A stretch of 10,410 nt of DNA from Thermoanaerobacterales bacterium. GTDB taxonomy: Bacteria; Bacillota; Thermosediminibacteria; Thermosediminibacterales; Tepidanaerobacteraceae. A program made the position numbers and the translations under genes. The stretch's first letter is position 1. Each line of letters begins with the position of its first letter. The DNA lies in NCBI GenBank assembly GCA_012841995.1, contig DUTQ01000100.1, positions 1-10,410 on the forward strand, written 5' to 3'. Below are positions 1 through 6,615 of the stretch, piece by piece. Under the pieces are notes generated by a model. The model was not told where the DNA came from. It saw nothing but the letters and a program-made list of their open reading frames with translations, and did no database searches.

Positions 1-655
1 AGGTATCAGTTTTTGAAGATGGATCTACATCTACTAAAACAACCCCCATATCCATTTCATCTGCAGTAAGTAGCATTTCGGCAGCAGCTAGCGGTTTTAA
101 AACTATAGCTCCAATAGAAAGACCAGCTTTTTCTACACAGCGTGCAATATTGTATGTGGCAGTCATAATACCAGTAATAATGCATGCATGGACCTCCAAC
201 CTCGTTCCAACCATGCCTATTGGGTCTTTTATACCTTCACAGCCATCTACAATGAATTCCCTCGGTATTATATCAATAATCTCTCTATCATAGGGTATCG
301 CCATAATTTTTGAGGCCTGTAAGGCTCTTTCAACATCTTGATGCGTAATTTCTCCATTGCTACGCGGTATTGCAACTACGCCGCGATTGTCAAACAACTT
401 AATGCTTTCTCCGGAAAGGCCAATCACAACTTGACTTAATTTTATACCAGACATTTCTTCTGCTTGACCTACTGCCTTTGATATGCTCTGGACTGCTAAA
501 TCTACATTTATAACAATCCCTTTCTTGATGCCTGAAGAGGCGGTAATCCCATAGCCTAATATATCAATATCACCAGAGTCTGTTATTTTTCCAATCATGC
601 AGCATATTTTAGATGAACCAAGATCTAAACTGGCTACAATATTGTTTTTGCCCAA
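1..655 (-). CDS. ftsA: Cell division protein FtsA, N-terminal part (cut by window edge)
   Basis: FtsA is the actin-like protein that tethers FtsZ to the membrane and recruits later divisome proteins. The frame is open to position 1 and gives 218 residues, about half of the usual 400-plus. Visible features are the phosphate-1 loop DLGSSKICCMIG (residues 11-22), the FtsA-typical SGIKKGIVINVD (41-52), the SHS2/1C insertion domain (about 85-165) with IPREFIVDG (130-138) and DPIGMVGTRLEVHA (144-157), and the start of the second actin subdomain, KPLAAAEML (188-196). I chose the TTG start at 655-653 because AGGAGG lies 7 nt upstream (663-668) and the protein then begins directly before the phosphate-1 strand. 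An in-frame GTG at 673-671 would add six residues but has no well-placed ribosome binding site. The phosphate-2 loop at the edge reads DVDPSSKTDT where a DxGGGTTD-type loop is expected (see findings). The gene is last in the visible operon, 75 nt after sbp; ftsZ is expected next. Identity is very secure. Confidence 0.96.
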   Translation of the reverse strand, partial: MGKNNIVASLDLGSSKICCMIGKITDSGDIDILGYGITASSGIKKGIVINVDLAVQSISKAVGQAEEMSGIKLSQVVIGLSGESIKLFDNRGVVAIPRSNGEITHQDVERALQASKIMAIPYDREIIDIIPREFIVDGCEGIKDPIGMVGTRLEVHACIITGIMTATYNIARCVEKAGLSIGAIVLKPLAAAEMLLTADEMDMGVVLVDVDPSSKTDT

Positions 656-658
656 AGC

Positions 659-683
659 TTCGCCTCCTCTCACCTAGGGCGAA
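659..683 (-). promoter_or_regulatory. Possible hairpin covering the ftsA ribosome binding site
   Basis: In the mRNA sense, TTCGCC (683-678) can pair with GGCGAA (664-659), leaving a 13-nt loop. The 3' arm contains the last two G residues of the AGGAGG Shine-Dalgarno sequence (668-663) that serves the TTG start at 655. Together with the weak TTG codon, this could lower or gate ftsA translation. The pairing is seen directly; any regulatory role is inference, since a 6-bp stem can arise by chance. Confidence 0.3.
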
Positions 684-712
684 CGTTGCTCCCTCTTTAT
701 AAAATTCAACAT
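674..712 (-). CDS. Candidate 12-codon leader ORF upstream of ftsA (doubtful)
   Basis: The sbp-ftsA gap contains ATG (712-710) followed by 11 more codons and TAG (676-674), encoding MLNFIKREQRSP. A purine stretch, AAAGGGA, lies about 11 nt upstream, directly after the sbp stop. The TAG falls in the loop of the possible hairpin at 659-683, and its frame is that of ftsA. It resembles no known leader peptide. An ORF this short is expected by chance, so it is listed only because its position could couple it to ftsA translation. Confidence 0.12.
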   Translation of the reverse strand: MLNFIKREQRSP

Positions 713-730
713 ATAATTAAGATTCCCTTT

Positions 731-1084
731 TTATTTCTGATCTTTTTTTGGAAAGATATGTTTTATAATTCCACGTCTAATAATAGCAAGGTTTTGAAAA
801 ATCCTAACACCAAAGGCAAATATTGCCGCTAAGTAAATGGGTATCCCCAATCTATCGCCAAAATACGTCAAAAAACCTGCCATTAGTGTATTAGCAAAAA
901 AACCTGTAATAAAAATATTTACATCAAAATTATTTTCATATATTGCCCTTATTCCACCAAAAACACTATCTAGTGCTGCAAGAATGGCAATCGACATATA
1001 TGAAGAATATTTTACAGGTATACTGATAGGTGATATAAAGCCTATGAACAAACCGATAATAAGGCCAATTAGCGGATAGATCAT
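731..1084 (-). CDS. sbp: Small basic protein Sbp (DUF1290 family membrane protein)
   Basis: This 117-residue membrane protein belongs to the small basic protein family found next to ftsA in Firmicutes; its biochemical function is not established. Three hydrophobic stretches are visible (about residues 2-22, 27-43 and 56-74), with a fourth weaker one near 81-100, and the C-terminus is basic (IIRRGIIKHIFPKKDQK). The family-typical core SIAILAALDSVFGGIRA (31-47) is present. The ATG overlaps the stop of the upstream DUF881 gene by 4 nt (ATGA, 1081-1084), which implies translational coupling. A GGGTGA sequence just upstream can serve as ribosome binding site. Its position after divIB and the DUF881 gene matches B. 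subtilis, where sbp precedes ftsA. A role in division is inferred from location only. Confidence 0.9.
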   Translation of the reverse strand: MIYPLIGLIIGLFIGFISPISIPVKYSSYMSIAILAALDSVFGGIRAIYENNFDVNIFITGFFANTLMAGFLTYFGDRLGIPIYLAAIFAFGVRIFQNLAIIRRGIIKHIFPKKDQK

Positions 1085-1815
1085 TGATTTTCACCCGCTT
1101 TCGTGGGCTTTAAATAATTAAGTTGAATTGGTCTTGTATATGCGGGCATCTGTATCTTGTCCTGTTTTTTTATACTTACCTGAATATTATAAACTTCTAG
1201 ATACTCTATGATGCCACCTCTCATTTTCAGTGAAGCTTCAAGAACATCCGGATCTCCTACTGCCTTAATAGTAAATGGTGGGGCCAATCTAATTGAATTT
1301 ACTATAATAGTAGGACCAACACATCTGACCTCACTTGTAGCTACAATCCTCAAGTCGTTAACTGAGACAGCTTCAGCACCTGCCGCAAACAACTCGTTTA
1401 TTACTCTTAAGATATCCTCATCATGAATTAAATACAGATTTGGATCCTCCCCAGGTTGTTTTGGAACATTGCTATCATCTAAAGTTATAACAACTCCAGG
1501 TCCCTCACCAGCTGTTAAACCAGCCATCATTCGAGTCTTTTCCAGTTCTTTTTGCATAGCTTCTGTCAAGCTGCTTATCTTTGATGCTGAATTTTCATAC
1601 TCATCTATACGCAATCTTAAATTTAAAACTTCCTTTTTAAGCATATCTCTTTCATCTGTAATGTTTTTAAGTTCTTGAGCTATTTCCTGTGCTCTTTGAT
1701 GCGATGTATAGGCACTACCACTTATCTGTGTAGTTCTAAATTGTGCTACAAGCATCATACCTAAAACCAGACAAACTAATGCAATTGAAAGACCAGCTTT
1801 GTTTTTATCATTCAT
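1081..1815 (-). CDS. DUF881 (YlxW/YlxX-like) membrane-anchored coiled-coil protein
   Basis: With the preferred start the protein has 244 residues. A short basic N-terminus (MNDKNK) leads into one membrane segment (about residues 8-24). A predicted coiled coil follows (about 38-90, rich in E, K and L), then the DUF881 globular domain (about 92-235), beginning GLTAGEGPGVVITLDD and including the AGAEAVSVNDLRIV segment. The topology suggests a bitopic protein with the domain outside the cell. I chose ATG 1815-1813 because AAAGGGGG lies 9 nt upstream (about 1825-1832) and the membrane segment then sits right at the N-terminus. A longer frame from 1857 would add 14 residues and overlap ftsQ, but has no good ribosome binding site. 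B. subtilis has two DUF881 genes here (ylxW, ylxX); only one is present. Function is unknown; a link to division rests on gene neighbourhood. Confidence 0.9.
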   Translation of the reverse strand: MNDKNKAGLSIALVCLVLGMMLVAQFRTTQISGSAYTSHQRAQEIAQELKNITDERDMLKKEVLNLRLRIDEYENSASKISSLTEAMQKELEKTRMMAGLTAGEGPGVVITLDDSNVPKQPGEDPNLYLIHDEDILRVINELFAAGAEAVSVNDLRIVATSEVRCVGPTIIVNSIRLAPPFTIKAVGDPDVLEASLKMRGGIIEYLEVYNIQVSIKKQDKIQMPAYTRPIQLNYLKPTKAGENQ

Positions 1816-1849
1816 ACATTTTTGCCCCCTTTTATTGCAATAAATAAAT

Positions 1850-2632
1850 CTATTCAAAGGGCTTGAAAACAGGTATATCGCAACTCATATCCAAAACACC
1901 TTTGCCTCGATCATTGGTTCTTATATCTTCCAATAGATCTTTTATATAATCCATCTTTTTTTCATCGGCATTACCTAAAAGAATTTCGTATCCATCTAAT
2001 GTGTACAGAGAAATTTCGGGTTGCTGTTGTGAAACAAAATCTAGGTGAATTTCTGATAGTTCAGGCATTATTTGAGTTAGATGCTTAATACAGGTCAATA
2101 CTTTTTTATAATGCTCTGATGAGTTTTTGTCTATAGAAGGTTGTTTTGCAACCTTTGCATCTGATATTGTTAAGCCAGTAATAATAGGTATAGAATAACT
2201 CTCTAATCTTGATACTTTTTTAACAATAACGCCTTGGCAATCTATCAATACAAAACCGTTTAAATAATTTAATGCAGCCACAATTTCTCGTTCTTTTATA
2301 TTTATCGAAAGAGTATTTGGAAGCTTGTGCTTAACTTGCACTTCTTTTATAGGAAACTTTTGCATTATTGCATTCTTAACAACATCTTGTTTAACCACAA
2401 GTAAATTCTTACCATAATATTGACTTACACATCTTAAAATTTCTTTCTTTGATATACTTTCATTTCCTGCTATCTCAATGTTCTCTATATTAAAAAAAGG
2501 CCCTTTTATTATTGGTATCACTGTTATTATACATAAAAAAAATATTATCAACAATAGCCTTTTAAAGTTAATCTTCCTCTTTATTTCTTGATTTCTATAT
2601 ATTTCAAAAGGAGCTTGTTCTTTCATGAGCAT
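1850..2632 (-). CDS. ftsQ: Cell division protein FtsQ/DivIB
   Basis: FtsQ/DivIB is a bitopic divisome protein that, with DivIC/FtsB and FtsL, controls septal peptidoglycan synthesis. The protein has 260 residues: a short basic cytoplasmic tail ending NQEIKRKINFKR, one membrane helix (about 26-43, LLLIIFFLCIITVIPII), then a POTRA domain (about 46-115) opening with FNIENIEIAGNESISKKEI and closing with LPNTLSINIKERE. The beta domain follows, with ALNYLNGFVLIDCQGVIV and the LDGYEILLGN segment near the C-terminus. Three starts are possible: GTG at 2635, ATG at 2632 and ATG at 2626. I prefer 2632 because the ribosome binding site AAAAAGGGA (2639-2647) is then 6 nt away; it is 3 nt from the GTG and 12 nt from the third start. 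It lies 64 nt after murA, following an A/T tract. Sequence conservation in this family is low, but membrane helix, POTRA and location agree. Confidence 0.92.
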   Translation of the reverse strand: MLMKEQAPFEIYRNQEIKRKINFKRLLLIIFFLCIITVIPIIKGPFFNIENIEIAGNESISKKEILRCVSQYYGKNLLVVKQDVVKNAIMQKFPIKEVQVKHKLPNTLSINIKEREIVAALNYLNGFVLIDCQGVIVKKVSRLESYSIPIITGLTISDAKVAKQPSIDKNSSEHYKKVLTCIKHLTQIMPELSEIHLDFVSQQQPEISLYTLDGYEILLGNADEKKMDYIKDLLEDIRTNDRGKGVLDMSCDIPVFKPFE

Positions 2633-2643
2633 CACTTGTCCCT

Positions 2644-2673
2644 TTTTCTTATAAAAAAATAAAAAAAAGAAAA
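2644..2673 (-). other. A/T homopolymer-rich tract between murA and ftsQ
   Basis: In the mRNA sense this stretch is almost pure T with a central A and ends ATAAGAAAA, directly before the ftsQ ribosome binding site. TTTTCTT and AAGAAAA (2667-2673 and 2644-2650 on the plus strand) can pair weakly. There is no GC-rich stem, so it is not a convincing intrinsic terminator. It may simply be an unstructured low-complexity spacer or a U-rich translation enhancer. Confidence 0.4.
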
Positions 2674-2696
2674 TTGCTACTACTTATATTTCAAAA

Positions 2697-3959
2697 TTAA
2701 TCTATTTTTACTATCTTCGCACCTAGTCTTGAGAGATTTCCTTCAATGTTCTCATATCCTCTTTCTACATGAGTTGACCCTTCCACACAAGTTTTTCCTT
2801 CAGCTGCCAAAGCAGCTATAATCAAAGCTGCACCAGCTCTTAAGTCATTTGCCTCAACTTTTGCACCCGTAAGTTTTTTAACACCTTTTATTATAGCGGT
2901 ATTTCCATTTATTGTTATATTTGCTCCCATTCTTTTAAGCTCTTCAGCATGTTTAAAGCGATTCTCAAAAACTGTTTCTGTGAGAATAGACGTCCCATCC
3001 ACAGTGGTAAGAAACGCCATCATAGGAGCCTGCATATCTGTTGGAAATCCAGGGTAAGGCAATGTTCTCAAACTATCAAGAGAATATAGCGGATTTTGTG
3101 CTGAAAGCTGTATGAAATCATCATGACAGCTAATCTTACAACCGGTTTCACGCAACTTGGCAAGAATCGGTTCCATATGTTCCATTACTACATTTTTTAA
3201 AATTACATCTCCCCTTGTAATTGCAGCAGCAACAAGATAGGTGCCTGCAGCAATTCTATCAGGAATTACAGTGTAATCCTCAACAACATTCAAGTCTCTT
3301 ATGTTACATCCTCGTATTTTTATAGTATCTGTCCCTGCCCCTTTAACATCAGCACCCATTTTGTTTAAAAAATTTTGTAGGTCAACAATTTCGGGCTCTT
3401 TTGCGACATTTCGCAGAATTGTATCACCTTTAGCCAAAACTCCAGCTAACATAAGGTTTTCAGTGGCGCCAACGCTTGGAAAATCAAAATGGATATCAGC
3501 ACCCATAAGGTTTTTAGCTTCAGCAAAAATAAAGCCATGCCTTTCTTGTAAATTAACACCCATTTGCGCAAGACCTTTTAGGTGCAAATCTATGGGACGA
3601 GGCCCAATTTCGCATCCTCCTGGATAAGAAACCCTAACCTCTCCAAATCTTCCAAGTAAAGCCCCCATTAAAATAATAGAAGAACGCATTTTTCTCATTA
3701 AATACTCTGGAACTTCCCATGTTTTAATATTAGAGCTGTCAATAACAATAGTATTAGCTTTCCTTGAAATTTTTGCACCTAAAAACCTTAAAATGTCAAT
3801 CATAATAGATATGTCTTTTATATCAGGTACATCATAAATCGTGCTCTTATAAGGATTTAATACCGTCGCAGCTAGAATTGGAAGACTTGAGTTTTTTGAA
3901 CCCTGAACTTTAATCTCACCAGAAAGAATATTACCCCCAATAATATGATATGCCCCCAA
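2697..3959 (-). CDS. murA: UDP-N-acetylglucosamine 1-carboxyvinyltransferase MurA
   Basis: MurA transfers enolpyruvate from PEP to UDP-GlcNAc, the first committed step of peptidoglycan synthesis, in the cytoplasm. The 420-residue length is normal for this EPSP-synthase-fold family. The substrate-binding Lys-Asn pair is at residues 22-23 (VQGSKNSSLPILAA). The flexible loop carries the PEP-reactive cysteine at 116 (PGGCEIGPRPIDLH), so the protein should be fosfomycin-sensitive in principle rather than the Asp variant. The PGFPTDMQAP segment supplies the catalytic Asp, and the C-terminal ANDLRAGAALIIAALAAEG is typical. The start is TTG (3959-3957), immediately after the murC TGA with no gap; GGAGGTG lies about 7 nt upstream inside the murC 3' end, indicating translational coupling. 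Many Firmicutes have two MurA paralogues, and this window cannot show whether another exists. Confidence 0.98.
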   Translation of the reverse strand: MGAYHIIGGNILSGEIKVQGSKNSSLPILAATVLNPYKSTIYDVPDIKDISIMIDILRFLGAKISRKANTIVIDSSNIKTWEVPEYLMRKMRSSIILMGALLGRFGEVRVSYPGGCEIGPRPIDLHLKGLAQMGVNLQERHGFIFAEAKNLMGADIHFDFPSVGATENLMLAGVLAKGDTILRNVAKEPEIVDLQNFLNKMGADVKGAGTDTIKIRGCNIRDLNVVEDYTVIPDRIAAGTYLVAAAITRGDVILKNVVMEHMEPILAKLRETGCKISCHDDFIQLSAQNPLYSLDSLRTLPYPGFPTDMQAPMMAFLTTVDGTSILTETVFENRFKHAEELKRMGANITINGNTAIIKGVKKLTGAKVEANDLRAGAALIIAALAAEGKTCVEGSTHVERGYENIEGNLSRLGAKIVKID

Positions 3960-5369
3960 TCAATTCACCTCCGGTATATTGCGTACTCCTCCTCCTTCAT
4001 AAATCTGGCGCAAATTTTCTACAATTTTATATGCAACATCACAAATATCTCCTGCCCCTATCGTCATCGCCAAATCCCCAGGTGCTAACTTTTTTATTAA
4101 GTAATCAACAATATCTTTTTTATCCTCAATATAAATTGCTTTTTTCCCTTTAAACTTGAGTAAATTATATATAAGTTCTGCAGAAACACCTGGAATAGCT
4201 TTTTCTCCCGCATCATATATACTTGTAATTATTACTTCATCAGCATCTTCAAAGGCTTCGCTAAACTCTTTTGCTAAAAATTTTGTCCTCGTATATCGAT
4301 GAGGTTGGAAAATCGCATAGATCTTCGTCGGACTACAAGATCTTGCAGCATTAAGTGCAGCCATGATTTCCGTTGGATGATGGGCATAATCGTCTATGAT
4401 TTTAGTTCCAGATATATCACCTATAACCTGAAACCTTCTTTTTGCACCACTAAAACAACTTAAAGCATCGGCTGCATCTTTCATATTTATTCCAATTCCA
4501 TTTGCCACAGCTAAAGCTGCCGTTGCATTATATATATTATGCATTCCTGGAACATGAAGTTCCACATTCACTAAAAAATCACCTTTAAAAAATAAATCAA
4601 AATTTGTCTCCATTCCTTTTATCTGTATGTTTTGTGGCATATAATCTGCCGGATATTTTATACCATAGCTAAAATAGTTGCTTGTAATTCCTTCTGCTAT
4701 TTTTCTGACGTTTTGGTTATCAGTACCTAAAACAGAAAACCCACCGTCTTTTATATTTAGCAAAAACTTTTTAAAAGCTTTAGTCATCCTATCCATGTTT
4801 TTATAATAGTCCATATGGTCATTCTCAATATTGGTTATAACAGCTATATATGGTTTTAGTTTTAGAAAGGAGCCATCACTTTCATCGGCCTCAGCTACCA
4901 TATATTCTCCTTTTCCAAGAGTGGCATTTCCTCCTATATCATTTAACTCCCCGCCAATAACAACTGTGGGGTTATATCCGTTTTTTTCCATAATTAAAGA
5001 GAGCATTGAAGTAGTAGTAGTCTTCCCATGGGCGCCAGTAATTGCAATACCCTTTTTGGGTAGCATTAAAAGACTTAAAACATCAGCTCTATGCATAACA
5101 GGTATACTATTTTTTATTGCGCCCATATATTCCGGGTTTGTTTTGGGAATAGCAGAAGAAATAACCACTAAATCTGATCCTGTTATATTTGATTCATCAT
5201 GGCCGATAAACACTTCAGCACCCATATTTTCAAGTCTTGCTAGTGTTTCAGAGTATTTTAAATCAGATCCAGAGACTTTATAGCCAAGATTAAGAAGTAT
5301 TGTCGCTATACCACTCATCCCCGTACCACCGATGCCAACAAAGTGAATATGGTTATAATTAGCTGTCAA
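3960..5369 (-). CDS. murC: UDP-N-acetylmuramate--L-alanine ligase MurC
   Basis: MurC adds L-alanine to UDP-MurNAc using ATP. The 469 residues show all three Mur-ligase domains: an N-terminal UDP-binding fold with GIGGTGMSG (12-20), the central ATPase with P-loop TGAHGKTTTT (111-120), EADESDGSFLK (160-170) and TNIENDHMDYY (179-189), and a C-terminal domain with DDYAHHPTEI (326-335) and QPHRYTRT (355-362). The HGKT P-loop and DYAHHPTE are diagnostic of MurC rather than MurD, MurE or MurF. I chose TTG 5369-5367 because AAGGAGAG lies 8 nt upstream and the Rossmann strand then starts at residue 7. A TTG at 5396 in the same frame would add nine residues but has no ribosome binding site and would place the obvious one inside the gene. 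It is preceded by the largest gap of the window (132 nt) and abuts murA. Confidence 0.98.
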   Translation of the reverse strand: MTANYNHIHFVGIGGTGMSGIATILLNLGYKVSGSDLKYSETLARLENMGAEVFIGHDESNITGSDLVVISSAIPKTNPEYMGAIKNSIPVMHRADVLSLLMLPKKGIAITGAHGKTTTTSMLSLIMEKNGYNPTVVIGGELNDIGGNATLGKGEYMVAEADESDGSFLKLKPYIAVITNIENDHMDYYKNMDRMTKAFKKFLLNIKDGGFSVLGTDNQNVRKIAEGITSNYFSYGIKYPADYMPQNIQIKGMETNFDLFFKGDFLVNVELHVPGMHNIYNATAALAVANGIGINMKDAADALSCFSGAKRRFQVIGDISGTKIIDDYAHHPTEIMAALNAARSCSPTKIYAIFQPHRYTRTKFLAKEFSEAFEDADEVIITSIYDAGEKAIPGVSAELIYNLLKFKGKKAIYIEDKKDIVDYLIKKLAPGDLAMTIGAGDICDVAYKIVENLRQIYEGGGVRNIPEVN

Positions 5370-5407
5370 TATTTTCTCTCCTTCCGTAAAAACCAAGAGT
5401 ATATATG

Positions 5408-5442
5408 ATTATATTATGCAATGATTTTCATTAGTGTTACAA
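5408..5442 (-). promoter_or_regulatory. Candidate internal promoter upstream of murC
   Basis: The murG-murC gap contains TATAAT on the minus strand (5413-5408) and, one step upstream, TTGTAA (5442-5437) spaced 18 nt from an overlapping CATAAT (5418-5413). A second weaker pair lies further upstream: TTTACT (5495-5490), 17 nt, TAAGAT (5472-5467). Either could start transcripts for murC and the genes after it. The 132-nt gap, in an operon where other spacings are 75 nt or less, supports a regulatory site. A/T-rich DNA produces such matches by chance, so this is a candidate only. Confidence 0.35.
5420..5432. repeat. Short perfect palindrome (AATGA-TTT-TCATT) in candidate promoter
   Basis: Five-base arms flank a 3-nt centre, lying between the TTGTAA and CATAAT/TATAAT elements of the candidate murC promoter. 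The surrounding 19 bases (5417-5435) match 12 positions of the classical Fur consensus GATAATGATAATCATTATC. The position would suit an operator, but the match is partial and not in the 7-1-7 form used by Bacillus Fur. Operator function is inference. Confidence 0.2.
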
Positions 5443-5501
5443 CAAAATATGTGCTTGTACTCTTTCATCTTACCATACAGTTATACCGAAGTAAATATTT
5501 C

Positions 5502-6614
5502 TTATTTTATAAGCTCGATTATCTCATTTAATATTAAGTCAATAGCTTTTGGATTGCCTAGTCTTTTGCTAGCTTGTGCCATTGACTCAAGTCTTTCTCT
5601 GTTCAATATTATATGTTCTATTTCAGATAACAAAACCTTTCCAGTCAGAAACTTGTCTTTTATAACAATTCCAGCGCTATTTTCTTTAATGTATCGCGCA
5701 TTAAAATCTTGATGGTTATCTGCAGCATTTGGTAGCGGTATTAATATTGAAGGTTTACCACAAAGTGTTATTTCAGAAATACTTATCGCTCCAGCTCTTG
5801 AAATAACAAGATCACAAGCAGCATATGCATCTTTCATTTCATAAATATATGGCCTTATTTTAATATGTCCTAAGTTATTTAATGATATTCCTTTATTTTC
5901 CAACAATTGTCTGTATTTATCATAATGTTTTTGACCTGTTACATGTATTATCTGGAATTTTTTTGTCTTTGCCGCTTGTTCTATAACATATAACATGGCA
6001 TCATTTATACGAGCTGCCCCTTGGCTACCTCCAAAGCATAACACTGTTGGCAAATTAGGATCAAGCCCGAATTTTTTAACTGCTGTCAATCGATCACCTG
6101 TACATATTTCCCTTCTTACTGGATTTCCTGTCAATACAGTTTTTGTACTGGGAAAATATTTTTTTGAATCAGGAAAACTAATGGCAACTCTATCTACAAA
6201 ATGAGACAAAATCCTGTTTGTCATTCCCGGTTTTACGTTTTGTTCATGTATGATTGACGGAATACCAAAAAGTGCAGCAAATAATATGACCGGTCCAGCT
6301 ACATACCCACCAGTCCCAACCACAAGATCAGGGCTTTCATTTTTAATTATCTTAATTGAATCAAAGGCTCCTAAAAACATTTCTTTTATGGATACAATAG
6401 TATCTAACGATATCTTTCTCTCAAAGCCTTTTACTCGTATTTTCTTTAACTGAAAACCTGCCTTTGGTACGAGATCCTTTTCAAGGCCTCTATCGGTACC
6501 TACAAAAATTATGCTAGCGTCAATAAAATGGCGTTTTAATGCAGATGCTATAGCTATTGCCGGATAAATGTGCCCTCCAGTGCCGCCACCGGCAAATATA
6601 AACTTCTTTGGCAT
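5502..6614 (-). CDS. murG: Lipid II synthase MurG (UDP-GlcNAc transferase)
   Basis: MurG transfers GlcNAc from UDP-GlcNAc to lipid I at the inner face of the membrane, giving lipid II. The 370-residue protein is a complete GT-B fold (GT28). The N-terminal glycine loop AGGGTGGHIYPA is at residues 8-19, followed by the second loop VGTGGYVAGP (99-108) and IIHEQNVKPG (121-130). The C-terminal domain has GNPVR (163-167), FGGSQGAARIN (194-204), SRAGAISISE (272-281) and PNAADNHQDFNARY (295-308), the UDP-GlcNAc and uracil-binding segments. The start is ATG with CGGAGG 9 nt upstream; it begins 1 nt after the ftsW stop, so the two are coupled. After its stop comes the 132-nt gap before murC. Confidence 0.98.
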   Translation of the reverse strand: MPKKFIFAGGGTGGHIYPAIAIASALKRHFIDASIIFVGTDRGLEKDLVPKAGFQLKKIRVKGFERKISLDTIVSIKEMFLGAFDSIKIIKNESPDLVVGTGGYVAGPVILFAALFGIPSIIHEQNVKPGMTNRILSHFVDRVAISFPDSKKYFPSTKTVLTGNPVRREICTGDRLTAVKKFGLDPNLPTVLCFGGSQGAARINDAMLYVIEQAAKTKKFQIIHVTGQKHYDKYRQLLENKGISLNNLGHIKIRPYIYEMKDAYAACDLVISRAGAISISEITLCGKPSILIPLPNAADNHQDFNARYIKENSAGIVIKDKFLTGKVLLSEIEHIILNRERLESMAQASKRLGNPKAIDLILNEIIELIK

Positions 6615-6615
6615 T

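Noticed and set aside
837..1079. Plus-strand open frame of 80 codons opposite sbp
   Set aside because: It lies entirely antisense to a well-supported gene and has no recognisable protein features; the same holds for the other plus-strand frames across the window (for example 3301-3627, 4831-5283, 7980-8438, 8823-9140).
2636..2696. Intrinsic terminator between murA and ftsQ
   Set aside because: The long T run is present, but there is no GC-rich stem before it, only a weak A/T pairing that overlaps the T run.
5409..5468. 19-codon ORF on the minus strand in the murG-murC gap
   Set aside because: It has no clear ribosome binding site and a composition without family resemblance, and it overlaps the candidate promoter elements; such short frames are expected by chance.
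5434..5712. Plus-strand frame of 92 codons starting in the murG-murC gap
   Set aside because: Most of it is antisense to the murG 3' end, its ribosome binding site is not convincing, and the amino acid composition looks like a shadow frame.
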